Assembly (NCBI RefSeq): GCF_033807715.1 | Contig: NC_084590.1 | Span: 5,411,827-5,475,826, forward strand | From: Cololabis saira | Lineage: Eukaryota > Chordata > Actinopteri > Beloniformes > Belonidae | DNA length: 64,000 nt | Direction: 5' to 3' | Part shown: positions 10,879 to 22,671 of the stretch, piece by piece | Layout: the number at the start of each line of letters is the position of its first letter | How positions within the stretch are numbered: position 1 is the stretch's first letter | The notes under the pieces: generated by a model | What the model saw: the letters and a program-made list of their open reading frames with translations, nothing else | Told to the model about the DNA's origin: nothing | The model's database searches: none | Position numbers and translations under genes: made by a program

Positions 10879-12962
10879 TTGTCAGGTTTCTGTCTGCCAG
10901 CGAGAGCAGAGGTGGACGGCAGCCGGGGCCAGCCATATCTGCAACGACAAAAACACCATCATTATTCTCCGTACCCGTATGAAAATCAATCCAACTTTTC
11001 CACTCTTTGAAACAGTTATACAGAGCTTAAATACTGCAGCAAAATCAACAAAAAGCTTCAGTTAAGGGGTGCGTTTAACATTAAAAAGTAAAGTAACATA
11101 CGTTTATACAAAAGATCCCAGACCTTGATTTAATAGTCAAAGTTTTTTTAGTCAGAGCTTTAGTGGTGCATTAAAGGCCAGAGAAGGTATGCTGAAATTT
11201 ATGTTATCTGACTTTCCACATAAAACCGCAGTCAATCTCATTATAAAGAAGCCACGTTTAAGCTTCTTATGGAGCACGAGTTAACCAAGCTGCGTATGTA
11301 TCTACAACGGGAGAAGCTGGGTTTTAGAGTCCCATCTGGAAGTGGTTGCTCCCCTCTCCCCTCCACGGCCCTTCCCTACTGTCGTCCATAATCCCACCTA
11401 GCCAGCCGGGCGGGGCCGGCCTGCTCAGACCACTGATGGGCTTAAATTGGCCTTCTTGTTAAAAAAAAAAAAAAAGGCTTTTCAGCAGGTTACTCCAAAA
11501 AGTCACTCAAAATATCTATGGGAGATTTAATATAAAGTCCATTAGGGCTTTTCTGGAGACCAATAAATAGTCAATTAGTGGATAATTCTGATTTGATCCA
11601 CATGCTGCAAGAGCTGCTGAGAAAAAAAAAAAGTGAGAACAGTTTGAATGTTTTTGCATCTAGCTCTGCACCAAATTAACATGCGTGAGCTGGATGATGC
11701 TGACATTAGTTCGGTAGACGATAATTAACACATTCCAAGTAGTCTTTGTTACTCTCCTTCATAAAAATGATTCATTGTGTAGTGGAAGCTGGGAGAAGGC
11801 CGCAGTCACAGATGGATTAGCAGCGGCGGGCACCGCTCTGAAGAGTGGGAGGCTTTAGTGCCGGGCCAAAAGGCCAGCGTGTGGGTTCAAAGCTCGGATG
11901 GAGGGACATTAAACTGTTTGTGTCCCTCGATCAAACATGCAGCTGGCTGGCAGCGGTATAAACCAGAGCTGAATCTGCTGGATAAAACAAGATTTGTGTA
12001 TTTCAAAGTGGCTTAGGATAAAAGCATCTGTAAAAACTAATAACCATTACAATAAGGGTTTGGATTGAACACTTGGAGAGTAAAAAAGCACAGATTATTC
12101 CCTTTTTACATCGGAAAAAAACATTCTATGTTGGATGAGTAGTTTACACGAGCAGCAGAGCACAGAGAAACACTTGGAATGTTGTGTTGTCTCGGGACTT
12201 CTGATGAACTAACTTCATCCAACTTTAATGTGAAACCAAACGTCAAAGCTAACATCCAAGCTAAAGTCAGGCATGCAGGTACTGTGCACCATTGTAGCGA
12301 GATATGATTAAAAACTGTAAGTTGCATGAGAAAAAAAGATGTATCCTGCTTTCTGGAAGCAGTCATAAATTGGAATAAATTAATGCCAAATGGCTTTCGA
12401 AAGGTTCATCGAATTCCACTATGAAGACTAAGATGTCTCTAGAAGGATTGTGTCTGTCTCAGAGATTTATCTTTTATTTTTTAACCTGGAGTGTATCAAT
12501 CTTCCCCTAAGAAAACAGGATTTGTGTTAACAAGACAGCATAAACAAATCCAAGCTGAGTCTGTTGACCAATTTCTTTTATAAGTGGACAAAGAATGTGA
12601 GGTGAACAAACAGCTTGAGAAACAGAGGAATGGAAAAGGAGTGATTGCCTACTAAAAAGGAGTTTCTCTCTCTCTCCCCGTGCAGGGCTTAACTGAACTT
12701 TCAGATGGAAGAAAAAATATGGCAGTCCAAATATAATACGACACGATCTCTATAGAAGTAGTTATTTTACATCATTATTTATTTCAAAAGGTCTATTTAT
12801 GAAAATGTTACTATTACTTGCAAAAGTTTGATAAACTTAAAAAACACAGATTCAACACAACATGGTTCAACATCCTTTGCTGACACGTTTGATGACTTTA
12901 TAGATCAGTAAATGGCCGATTTACCCCTAAAAGTCTTCTCTTTTTTCAGCTGTCTGCACATA
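10879..12962. other. Intergenic sequence, no gene seen
   Basis: Mostly low-repeat sequence with no convincing reading frame. The part at 11680-11960 has mixed composition with TAATTA-like motifs and may be conserved non-coding DNA; that cannot be tested from one sequence. Confidence 0.4.
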
Positions 12963-13690
12963 CACTGGCCGGCCACTTTATTAGGTACACCTTACTAGTA
13001 CCGGCTTGGACCCCCTTCTCCCTTTAGGACATATAGTTTGGTCCATATTGACATGATAGCGTCATGCAGTTGCTGCAGATTTGTTTCATGTTGTTGAAAT
13101 TCTGACTCCACCACCTGAATGTTGCAGCAGAAATGGAGACTCATACCAGGCAACGTTTTTCCATCTTCTGTTGTCTAGTTTTGGTGAGCCTGTTTGAATT
13201 GTAGCCTCAGTTTCCAGTTCTTAGCTGACAGGTGTCTCTCTGCTGCTGCCTCAAGGTTCCACGTGTTGTCCATCATTCCTGTAGTTTCTTGTGCCCCCCC
13301 CGGTCATCCCGCTGCTGCTTCCACCTGCCTGCTGTGTGCTGCTGACGTCCCCGACCCCCCAGTCTGGCCCTCGGCAGGAGGGTCCCCCCTTATGATCCAG
13401 GTCCTGGTCCAGGTTTCTTCCCCCCTAAAGGGGAGTTTTTCTTGCCACTGTTTGGCTTAAGGTTTTTCTCCCACCAGGGGAGTTTTTACCTGCCATTGTT
13501 TATATAATAATTGCTCGGGTTTATGTTCTGGTCTCTGTAAAGCGTCTAGAGACAACATCTGTTGTATTAGATGCTATATAAATAAAATTGAATTGAAAAA
13601 TTGAATTGTTGTGGTTCAGAGATGCTCTTCTGCAAACCTCGGTTGTAACCAGTGGTTATTTGAGTTACTGTTGCCTTTCTATCAGCTCCA
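12963..13690 (-). mobile_element. Tc1-like element fragment, interrupted by a LINE 3' end
   Basis: It begins CACTGGCCGGCCACTTTATT, the well-known end of a common fish Tc1-like transposon, here read as the reverse of the transposase gene. Host text stops at about 13270 and resumes at about 13609 with GTTCAGAGATGC and GTTACTGTTGCC. The rest of the transposon is missing, and the fragment joins directly to another Tc1-like copy at about 13690. Confidence 0.65.
13270..13608 (+). mobile_element. LINE 3' end (L2-like) inserted in the Tc1 fragment
   Basis: The segment contains GGCCCTCGGCAGGAGGGTCC, AAGGGGAGTTTTTC, TAAAGCGTCTAGAGACAAC and ends ATAAATAAAATTGAATTGA. The same text is at about 37640-38019. 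Short tandem ATTGA-type ends are usual for fish L2-type LINEs and SINEs that use their tail. Only the non-coding 3' part is present, as expected for a 5'-truncated insertion. Confidence 0.6.
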
Positions 13691-14735
13691 ACCATTAGAA
13701 AATGGAAGAAGTTCAAGATGACGGTCAATCTCCCTCGGTCTGGGGCTCCATGCAAAATCTCACCTGGTGGGGGATCAATGATCATGAGGAAGGTGAGGGA
13801 TCAGCCCAGAACTACACGGCAGGACCTGGTCAATGACCTGAAGAGAGCTGGGACCACAGTCTCAAAGAAAACCATTAGTAACACACTACGCCGTCATGGA
13901 TTAAAATCCTGCAGCGCACGCAAGGTCCCCTGCTCAAGCCAGTGCATGTCAAGGCCCGTCTGAAGTTTGCCAATGACCATCTGGATGATCCAGAGGAGGA
14001 ATGGGAGAAGGTCATGTGGTCTGATGAGACTAAAATAGAGCTTTTTGGTCTAAACTCCATTCGCCGTGTTTGGAGGAAGAAGAAGGATGAGTACAACCCC
14101 AAGAACACCATCCCAAACGTGAAGCATGGAGGTGGAAACATCATTCTTTGGGGATGCTTTTCTGCAAAGGGGACAGGACGACTGCACCGTATTGAGGGGA
14201 GGATGGATGGGGCCATGTATGAAACACACAGCCAGGGCAACTAAGGAGTGGCTCCGTAAGAAGCATTTCAAGGTCCTGGAGTGGCCTAGCCAGTCTCCAG
14301 ACCTGAACCCAATAGAAAATCTTTGGAGGGAGCTGAAAATCCGTATTGCCCAGCGACAGCCCCGAAACCTGAAGGATCTGGAGAAGATCTGTATGGAGGA
14401 GTGGGCCAAAATCCCTGCTGCAGTGTGTGCAAACCTGGTCAAGAACTACAGGAAACGTCTGATCTCTGTAATTGCAAACAAAGATTTCTGTACCAAATAT
14501 TAAGTTCTGTTTTTCTGATGTATCAAATACTTGTCATGCAATAAAATGCAAATTAATTACTTAAAAATCATACAATGTGATTTTCTGGATTTTTTTTTAG
14601 ATTCCATCGCTCACAGTTGAAGAGTACCTATGATAAAAATTACAGACTTCTACATGCTTTTCAAGTGGGAAAACCTGCAAAATCGGCAGTGTATCAAATA
14701 CGTGTTCTCCCCACTGTATATACAGGGCCGTCGCA
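13690..14735 (+). pseudogene. Broken Tc1-like transposase gene with 3' terminal repeat
   Basis: The transposase text is spread over three frames. Frame 1 (about 13690-13935) has the DNA-binding part ([32 protein letters not shown]). A shift near 13930 leads to frame 2 (about 13942-14222) with [13 protein letters not shown], including the first catalytic Asp, and [10 protein letters not shown]. Frame 3 (to 14503) has [14 protein letters not shown] with the catalytic Glu and the C-terminus, stop TAA. At about 14222 the text jumps from GAMYE to the THTA-like region, so the segment that should carry the second catalytic Asp is deleted. The 5' end and left terminal repeat are absent. The right terminal repeat runs to about 14730. 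The element cannot code for active enzyme. Confidence 0.85.
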
Positions 14736-14905
14736 AGAGGTGTGCGAACCGTGCGACCGCACAGGGCCTCGCGCCTCAAGGGGCCTCGCGCTATGGGCCG
14801 TTTTTTTTTTCAAAATGTTTTTTTTTTTTCGTTTTTATTTCCTTTTTTCCCTTATAAATATCAACAGTCACGTTCCATTACAGACCTAAATGTGTACTAA
14901 ATGTA

Positions 14906-15186
14906 CTCTAGAGGAGATCTGCATGGAGGAACGGACCAATCACTGCTCTAGAGGAGATCATGGAGGAACGGACCAATCACTGCTCTAGAGGAGATCATGG
15001 AGGAACGGACCAATCACTGCTCTAGAGGAGATCATGGAGGAACGGACCAATCACTGCTCTAGAGGAGATCATGGAGGAACGGACCTCCACACATTTAGAG
15101 CAGTGATTGGTCTGTTCCTCCATGATCTCCTCTAGAGCAGTGATTGGTCCGTTCCTCCATGCAGATCTCCTCTAGAGCAGTGATGT
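14906..15186. repeat. Inverted array of 37-40-bp units derived from a Tc1 transposase gene
   Basis: Units beginning CTCTAGAGGAGATC run head to tail at 14906, 14946, 14983, 15020 and 15057 (first unit 40 bp, the others 37 bp). From about 15098 to 15186 the same unit runs in the opposite direction, at least twice. The unit resembles the transposase 3' coding text at about 14380 (GAGATCTGNATGGAGGA), and the minus-strand text continues at 15187 into GGGGCTGTCGCTGGG, which belongs to the adjacent minus-strand Tc1 relic. The array is therefore an amplified and inverted piece of that gene. Confidence 0.85.
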
Positions 15187-16392
15187 TTTGGGGCTGTCGC
15201 TGGGAAACAGACTTTCAACTCCCTCCAAAGATTTTCTATGGGGTTGAGATCTGGAGACTGGCTAGAACTCTCCAGGACCTTGAAATTTTTCTTACGAAGC
15301 CACTCCTTCATTGCCGTGGCGATGTGTTTGGATCATTGTCCTGCTAAAAGATCCAGCCACGTTTCATCTTCAATGTCCTGCTGATTTAAGGAGGTTTTCA
15401 CTCAAAACCTCACCATACATGGCCCCATTCATTCTTTCCCTACACGGATCAGTCGTCCTGGTCCCTTTGTAGAAAAACATCCCCAAATCATGATGTTTTT
15501 CCACCTCCATGCTTCACAGTAGGTTTGGTTGTCTTTGGATGCAACTCAGCTTTCTTTCTCCTCCAAACACGACAAGTTGTGTTTCTACCAAAAAGTTCTA
15601 TTTTAGTTTAATCTGACCATATAACATTCTCCCAATCCTCTTCTGCATCATCCAAATGTTCTCTAGTAAACCTCAGACCTGGACATGTCCTGTCTTCAGC
15701 AGGGGGAACGTATCGACTGATCGTAGTGTGTTACTGATGTTTCCTTTGTTACTCTGGTCCCAGCTCTCTGCAGGTCATTCACTAGGTCCCCGTGTGGTTC
15801 TGGGATCTTTACTCACCGTTCTGGTGATCATTTTTATCCCCCGGGGTGAGATCTTGGTGGAGCTCCAGATGGAGGGAGATTATCAGTGTCTTGTATTTCT
15901 TCCATTTTCTAATAATTGCTCCCACAGTTGATTTCTTCACACCAAGCTGTTACCTATTGCAGATTCAGTCTTCCCAGCCTGGTGCAGGTCTGCAAATTTA
16001 GTTTCTCACGTCCTTTGACAGCTCTTTGGTCTTGGCCATAGTGGAGTTTGGAGTGTGACTGTTTGAGGTTGTGGACAGGTGTCTTTTATACTAATAACCA
16101 GTTAAAATAGTTGCCATTAATACAGGTAATAACTGGAGGACAGAGGAGCCTCTTAAAGAAGAAGTTACAGGTCTGTGAAAGCCAGAAATCTTGACCAAAT
16201 ACTTATTGTACTGAGGAATTTACCAATTAATTCAGTAAAAATCCTACAATGTGATTTCCTGGATTCTTTCCCCCCATTCTGTCTCTCATAGTTGAAGTTA
16301 CCTATGATAGAAATGACAGGCCTCTCTCATCTTTTTAAGTGGGGGAACTTGAACAATTGGTGGCTGACTAAATACTTGCAGTGTGTGTAGTG
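15187..16392 (-). pseudogene. Tc1-like transposon relic, minus strand
   Basis: Read on the minus strand, the terminal repeat lies at the right (about 16080-16392, TAAATACTTGCAGTG end), then the transposase gene in degraded form: the segments complementary to TGGCCCCATTCATTC, CATGCTTCACAGTAG and CAATGTCCTGCTGA, down to CCAGCGACAGCCCC at 15187. No frame longer than about 90 codons survives. The other terminal repeat is replaced by the inverted array at 14906-15186. Confidence 0.7.
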
Positions 16393-16585
16393 CTGTGGTT
16401 ACTGTAGTGTTTGTGTGATGTATCTTAGTAGTTAATTGTATGGAAGAAAAGAACGAACAGATCAGAGTCCGTGTGTGTGGGTGAGAGAGAGAGATGCATG
16501 CAGGTCTGTAGATATTTTGAATGTCCGTGCATAGATGTATGTACATACATCCAAATATGAATGCAGTCATCTACATATACACATA

Positions 16586-17098
16586 TCCATCCATCCATCC
16601 ATCCATCCATCCATTTGCTATACCCGCTTTATCCTTTGCAGGGTGACGGGGGTCTGCTGGAGCCTAATTCCCAGCTAATTATCAGGTGAGAGGCAGGGGT
16701 TCACCCTGGACAGTTATCTAGTCCATCGCAGGGACACATATATACCGTATTTTCCGCACTATAAGGCACACCTAAAAGCCTTCAATTTTTTCAAAAGCTG
16801 ACCATGCGCCTTATTATCCGGTGCGTCTTATATATGGATCAATATTGAGCCGCAACAGGTCTCGCAACTAGCCTGGCGGCTGCTTACCGTAGAATTTCAA
16901 ATGTATTTTAAGGAGCGATTCTTGTGTATTTCATGTCAATTAAAAAGGTTTTTAAAAATCTGCACATCACTGCTCTCCATTTTTATTCACAATCGACACC
17001 ACGCTGCGGTATCACGGCTCTCTGTGCAGCTTCTAAAAGATTTAGAGAAGACAACTCCAATCCTTTATGCTCTCATTTCTTTCTAAATTACCATTTAC
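16586..17098. repeat. Two common fish interspersed repeats
   Basis: 16586-16742 starts with (ATCC)n and continues CCCGCTTTATCCTTTGCAGG to GTCCATCGCAGGGACACA, a repeat seen widely in fish. 16743-17098 starts ACCGTATTTTCCGCACTATA and ends CATTTACGGTAG, another common fish repeat with inverted ends. Neither codes for protein. Confidence 0.55.
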
Positions 17099-18071
17099 GG
17101 TAGAGTAAATGATCTTGGGTGCCTACAGTACGGTGGGCGACAAGGGCCAAACGCACTGCAACGGCCTAATGCGTCTCAGTTAAGGAAAACGGCTTCAAGT
17201 ACAGAAACGATTCAAATTCACAAACTCAAAACGAGGTACAAAAAGAGGAACGTGGTGCAAATGAAAAAACGTGCTGCAAAAAACAAAGACAAATGCAGCA
17301 TCATCAAACGCTGCAAATAGAGAAACGATGCAAAACACAAAACGATATAAAACAAGAAACCATCTTCAAAAGAAAAACGCTTCATAACCGGTCACTACAA
17401 CAGGAAGTGCTCCAAACCTGCAGGGGGCGCTGCTGACTGAACCACAGTGTTTTCATCCATGGTTTAAACATACAGCGGGAACGGTAATGTGATTTTTATC
17501 TGACTATATTTATATACGATGTTTATATCACTGTACAACGCTGTACATTACGAGACGTTTCTTTATTAAATTTTACACCAGACGATACTGCCTCCTTTTT
17601 CACTAAAAAGGCAAACACAGAGACGGACCTGCTTCCCTGAACTCGCTCGGTGCTTCTTCACCTCTGCTTGGTGCCCGTGTGATCTCTGGTCATCTAACGT
17701 GACAGGAAGACACTATTCCCAGTCCTGCTCACTTTCCATCCAATCAAATCCCTCTGTCTGGGCTCAGTGAATCTATCTGACTATCCAGTCTCTTATTAAC
17801 ATTTGCTTTATTTGTGCAGCTACTGTACAACTCACAACAAAAGTAATCCCAGTCAGAGAAAATAAACTCAGTTTAATTCCAGTTGAACCGGATCCGGTAT
17901 AGTTCAATTCAAATTCAAAGCGTCTAATTCAGTGTAATGGTGTACGTAGAGGAGGTGAGCTGAACTGGGAGGGAGCGGTTTGTGGAAGGGAATCTCCTCT
18001 TGAGTGCTTGTACCCTCTGCTGGCTGAAGTGCGTTACATCAACCACATCCCAGTTCTCTGGAGCAGGGCAA
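17099..18071. other. Intergenic sequence, no gene seen
   Basis: The first part (17160-17400) is a run of loosely repeated CAAA/ACG-rich phrases. The rest is mixed sequence without an open frame. Confidence 0.4.
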
Positions 18072-18494
18072 CACTGCAAAAACTAAAAATCTTACCAAGA
18101 ATATTTGTCTTATTAGTAGTTAAAATGTCTCATTTTTAGTCAAAAAATCTCATTACACTTAAAACAAGAGTCATTACCAGAAAAATAACTTGTTATTTGA
18201 CAATTTTCACCTGTTTCAAGTAAATTTTCACTTGAAATAAGTAGAAAAAATCTGCCAGTGGGACAAGATTTATCTTCTTATTACAAGCAAAACAATCTTG
18301 TTCCACTGGCAGATTTTTCTACTTATTTTAAGTGAAAATCTACTTGAAACAGGTGAAAATTATCAAATAAGTTATTTTTTTGGTAATGACAATAAACGAC
18401 AATTAAGTGTAATGAGATTTGTTTGACTAAAAATGAGACATTTTAACTAGAAAAAAGACAAATATTCTTGTTAAGATTTTGAGTTTTTGCAGTG
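18072..18494. mobile_element. Palindromic family-2 element, intact
   Basis: It starts CACTGCAAAAACTAAAA and ends GAGTTTTTGCAGTG. The arms, about 200 bp each, are inverted copies: CCAGTGGGACAAGATT pairs with AATCTTGTTCCACTGG around the centre near 18280. No coding frame. A truncated copy lies at 20321-20630. Confidence 0.8.
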
Positions 18495-18554
18495 AACGAT
18501 GGCACAGAGCCACAGCAGTATATCAACAGTAAACAACATTGTTGTTTAATGTTG

Positions 18555-18782
18555 TTTACAGTTTAAGAAAACTCAAATATCCTATCTCAAAAAAATTGAA
18601 TATTCTGGGAATCTTAATCTTAAACTGTAAGCCATAATCAGCAATATTAAAATAATAAAAGGCTTGCAATATTTCAGTTGATTTGTAATGAATCCAGAAT
18701 GGATGACATTTTTGTTTTTTTAATTGCATTACAGAAAATAAAGAACTTTATCACAATATTCAAATTTTCTGGGACAGTCCTG
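18555..18782. mobile_element. Palindromic family-1 element, right half only
   Basis: It keeps the centre and right arm, ending GGGACAGTCCTG at 18782. The left arm is missing. The preceding GTTGTTTA repeats are unrelated. Confidence 0.75.
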
Positions 18783-19400
18783 TATATTTGGGGAAATGAA
18801 ATAGTGTGAAGTGAGCCATCGCTGGCCCGGAGGACGAGCGGTCCAGGGCAGCGGTGAACGTCCTGCTAAGATGACTAACCTCTATTAAGTCAGTAATCAC
18901 AATAATTTGAGCAGGCTCATTAAAGCTTCATGTTTAGCAGCCGGCCTGGTCCGGATCAAGTATTTACTTTGATAAGTACGGTTTACCGGGGATCACATGC
19001 TGGTGTCATGAAGGTTAGCTAAAGGAGGAACAATCCTTCCGAGGATGATTAAGTACCTAAAGAAAGGCGGGGTTGAAGCTATAAGACAACTAAGTTCTTC
19101 CTTTTTGCACGCTCTGTGCCGGCGGAGCTCATGACTGGCTCTGACACGACTGTCATGGGTTCATCCCCATCACGCTCACGCACCGCCACGTAACACCCCG
19201 GGGTCAGGGATCCTGCCCTTTTCTTTCTGTCCTATTCTCCTGGGATTCCCAGGTGAAAAGGCCGTCCTTCTTTCTGACAACAAATCTGAATCATTTCATT
19301 TTTCCCATCGCATCGACACAGATTTAGTTTATTGGTCCCTTTCAATTTCCACAACACAATAACCCAAAGTACAGGTTTAAGTCGTCAGTGTAATACAAAA
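18783..19400. other. Gene-free segment, possibly conserved non-coding
   Basis: No frame and no recognised repeat. 18870-19060 is of even composition with many homeobox-type motifs (ATTA, TAAT), as in conserved non-coding DNA. This is an impression only. Confidence 0.3.
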
Positions 19401-19421
19401 ATATATATATAATTTTTGGTG

Positions 19422-19422
<1 letters not shown>

Positions 19423-19495
<73 letters not shown>

Positions 19496-19655
19496 GACTG
19501 AAGCCTAAGTTTATGACGCCTACCCTTTTCACAAAATAAAATGTTAGCTTTTATAAACTAGTGTATTGTCATTAATAAATATCATTCCATACAGTATTTA
19601 TATAAGTAATAATACAATAATACAATAGTACATACATACACATACCTACACATAC

Positions 19656-19751
<96 letters not shown>
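19423..19751. repeat. (TA)n/(GT)n and (CA)n microsatellites
   Basis: A TA run with a short GT tail at 19423-19494, and a CA run at 19659-19751, separated by AT-rich sequence. Confidence 0.9.
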
Positions 19752-19754
<3 letters not shown>

Positions 19755-19789
19755 CATAGGTACATGCCTATGTGTATTATACCTTTGTT

Positions 19790-20290
19790 TTATATGTTTT
19801 ATATGTATTAATGTATTAATTTATATGTATTAATCATTTTGTATTCATAGCTGCTTTTGAATTGTAATAACGTGCTCCACATTTTCATTTCTGTATCTCA
19901 GCTGTTCCACAGATTAATCCTGTCACTGAGATCATCGTTGTTTAACGTTGGTTCTTGCTTTTGTTTTCCTGAACATAAATGTTCCCCTTAGTTCATATTT
20001 CTAACTCTGCTTTGGAAGAGCTGCTGAATGCTGTCAGGAAGTGTTTTGTTGTTGTTTGATTTTAAACATAGATTGCGTTGTTTTAAGGTCCACTAAATAT
20101 CTGAATTTAAGCACATTTGAATTTATGAATAATCTATTTGTTGGTTCTCGATAATCTGCTTTGTTTATAACTCTAATGGCTCTTTTTTGTGAGATAAACA
20201 TCGGGTCTGTGAGTGTTTTGTATGTATTTCCCCAGATTTCCACACAATAAGTGATGAATAGGACAATGAGGCAACTGTGTAACATATTCA
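19790..20290 (-). pseudogene. LINE reverse-transcriptase C-terminal fragment
   Basis: An 83-codon minus-strand frame at 20034-20285 reads VLFITYCVEIWGNTYK, SQKRAIRVINKADY and NRLFINSNVLKF. This pattern (ITYCxEIWG...QKRAIRII) is characteristic of the region after the catalytic domain of reverse transcriptase in several fish non-LTR retrotransposons. Upstream and downstream parts are missing or decayed. Confidence 0.75.
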
Positions 20291-20320
20291 GGGTGTGGTT
20301 TTACTGCTATTTCAATATTT

Positions 20321-20630
20321 AGAGTCATCACCAGAAAAATAACTTATTTGACAATTTTCACCTGTTTCACGTAAATTATCACTTGAAATAAGTAGAAAAA
20401 TCTGCCAGTGGGACAAGATTTATCTTCTTATTACAAGCCAAAAAATCTTGTTCCACTGGCAGATTTTTCTACTTATTTCAAGTGAAAATCTACTTGAAAC
20501 AGGTGAAAATTGTTGTTTTTTCCAGTGATGAGTCTTGTTTTAAGTGTAATGAGATTTTTTTTACTAAAATGAGACATTTTAACTAGAAATAAGACAAATA
20601 TTCTTGTTAAGATTGTGAGTTTTTGCAGTG
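20321..20630. mobile_element. Palindromic family-2 element, left-truncated
   Basis: It matches 18165-18494: the central CCAGTGGGACAAGATT / AATCTTGTTCCACTGG inverted pair and the right end GAGTTTTTGCAGTG at 20630. The outer left arm is missing. Confidence 0.75.
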
Positions 20631-20719
20631 ATCCATGTTACTTATCCTGTGAAGGACAGAGTCATATTGATAAGTTCAGAAAAGTGTTTTTTATTGTTGT
20701 GTTTTGATGTATTTGATGT

Positions 20720-20920
20720 AAGCCCAGTGGATATTTAAAGCTTACAGAAGGCTGCATTTAACTGCTGCTATGTCATTCCTGCAGTATTTCTGCAGCTGTT
20801 TTGGTCACTGCTATTATTTGTAATATATTATATTATTTGTAATCAGCACAAATTATCTGTCCCCATATGATAAAATCCACCACCCCCCCTGATGTTTTTT
20901 TACAACTGGAGTTCTGCATA
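20720..20920 (+). repeat. Near-identical copy of the window start
   Basis: 20720-20920 repeats bases 1-203 in the same orientation with very few differences (from AAGCCCAGTGGATATTTAAA through ATGATAAAATCCACCA). The similarity fades at TTACAACTG. Confidence 0.85.
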
Positions 20921-20929
20921 CAACTGCAG

Positions 20930-22573
20930 ATTTGAATGTGTTTTGAATGAGTGAGGTTAACCTGAGCCGCAGGACCTGGGCTTTGATGGGAAAAACACCT
21001 CACGCTGGGTCAACAACAACTTAAGGAGGAGTCTGGAAGCACCAAAGTCTTTACTGTCACATTGAGATCACTATGAAGATTGACAAAAGAATGACACGCT
21101 TTGCTCTTAGGCCAGGCGACAGTAAGACAGGCCTTGCTGTTGAAATGCAATCTGAATAAATCTCGGACACCAGGTGCCCTTTCCAGCAGGTGTTGGATTA
21201 CCAGCCAGCCTTTCCAGGACAGGACCCTGTGTCTTGCAGAGTGAGCATTCAAGTAAGAGGCCTAAGCACAGGTAATAAAGGTAAACTTGAGGATTAAGGT
21301 CCTCAGCTCTGACTCCAAAGACTCTTAGCAAGTGATTTGTGGCTCATCCCCTCGGAGCTTAGGCTGTGACGACCTGACAAAGCTCGACCATCAAATCAGG
21401 TGTCTACTTAACGCAGTCCAGCCAGGTTGATCGGAGAAATGGCTGAAGAGTGGGTCGCACATCCTGTTAGCGGAGCTGTTTCAAAGGGTATTTAAAGGGT
21501 GATCCCATTATGTTGGATCCAAATCTCTATAATGTGTTCCAAAAACAGGTCCAGGAAGGATTCTGACAGCTGCCTTTGGAGGAACCCTCGCAGGACATAC
21601 GCCGAGGTGTTTTCATTTTCTAGGAAGAAGGAAGCTGCAGTTGTGTGGATAGGATGACAACTTTATGGCACAAGACCCGACGGCAGGTTACGTGACTTTA
21701 AAAGTGTATGAATATTCGTCATTTGTGGACAAAAAGAGTCACAAACAGTTAAAGTGAATTCAAAGATGGATTACTGAATACATGACAATACAACCTGGTG
21801 ATGTAAAACTAACATGTTCAAACGCTCAGCTTCCATAATTTAATGTTGTACTCAGATGTCCGTTTAGTGTACAAATTCATTCATAATACTGCTCCTCCCC
21901 ATTGAAAAACAGGTCTGTCTCAAGTGGAGATTGTAATATTAATATTACATATTAATATCCCAGAAATTTGCACAATCTGCTTTCTCCTTTAAAGCCATCA
22001 AATCATGGAACAATCTTTCAACCTACCTGAAACTTTGCAGACTTCAATGTTTTTCTTCTGCAGTCAAAACGTGGATTTGAAGGAATCAGACTTGTCAGCA
22101 TTCATTTTATATATTTTGACTAAATATGTTACCTGTATTTTCTTATTTCCCTCTGTTATGTAATATGTTTTGTACATGAGTGTGTGAGTGATGTGTGATG
22201 TGTGTATGTACCTGTATATATGATTGATTTGTTTTGTATTTGACGCTCTTACCTTTTATTATCCCTAAACCTGCCCAGGGACTACGGATGGAAAGTAGCT
22301 AGTAAGCTAAATCCGGTACAAAGCATCTTTTCTCATCTCTGAGACTAATGTCATTTTGTACATTGTCCCTGACACAAATAAGTGAGTGGGATGTCGCTGC
22401 GTTGTCACATGGCCCAACTCGTGTGACTCTCAGTATGTTAAACTTTGGTCTTTGGCACGACCAGCGTTTACTGCTGCTGCATCTTGAAACTTTGTTTGGA
22501 AAACCAGCCCAGCAGGAATATAAGATCATGGAGACAGACGGGCGAGGGAACGAGCAGAAAGAAAGACTGGAAT
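20930..22573. other. Intergenic sequence, no gene seen
   Basis: No frame of coding quality. About 21860-22270 has faint text of a LINE tail (CAAATCATGGAACAATCTTTC, TGACTAAATATGTTACCTG) but too short and decayed to name. Confidence 0.4.
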
Positions 22574-22671
22574 TAATTTAAAGTGGAATGAGTGTAAACA
22601 TGATCGTGGAATTATTCTATTCAGATTTAAAATTGGAATAAACCAGCCACTTACTTCAGAATTAAAGGGGA

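Noticed and set aside
14900..15190. CRISPR-like array of 37-bp repeats
   Set aside because: The units are contiguous without spacers, partly inverted and derived from a transposase gene; the DNA is from an animal.
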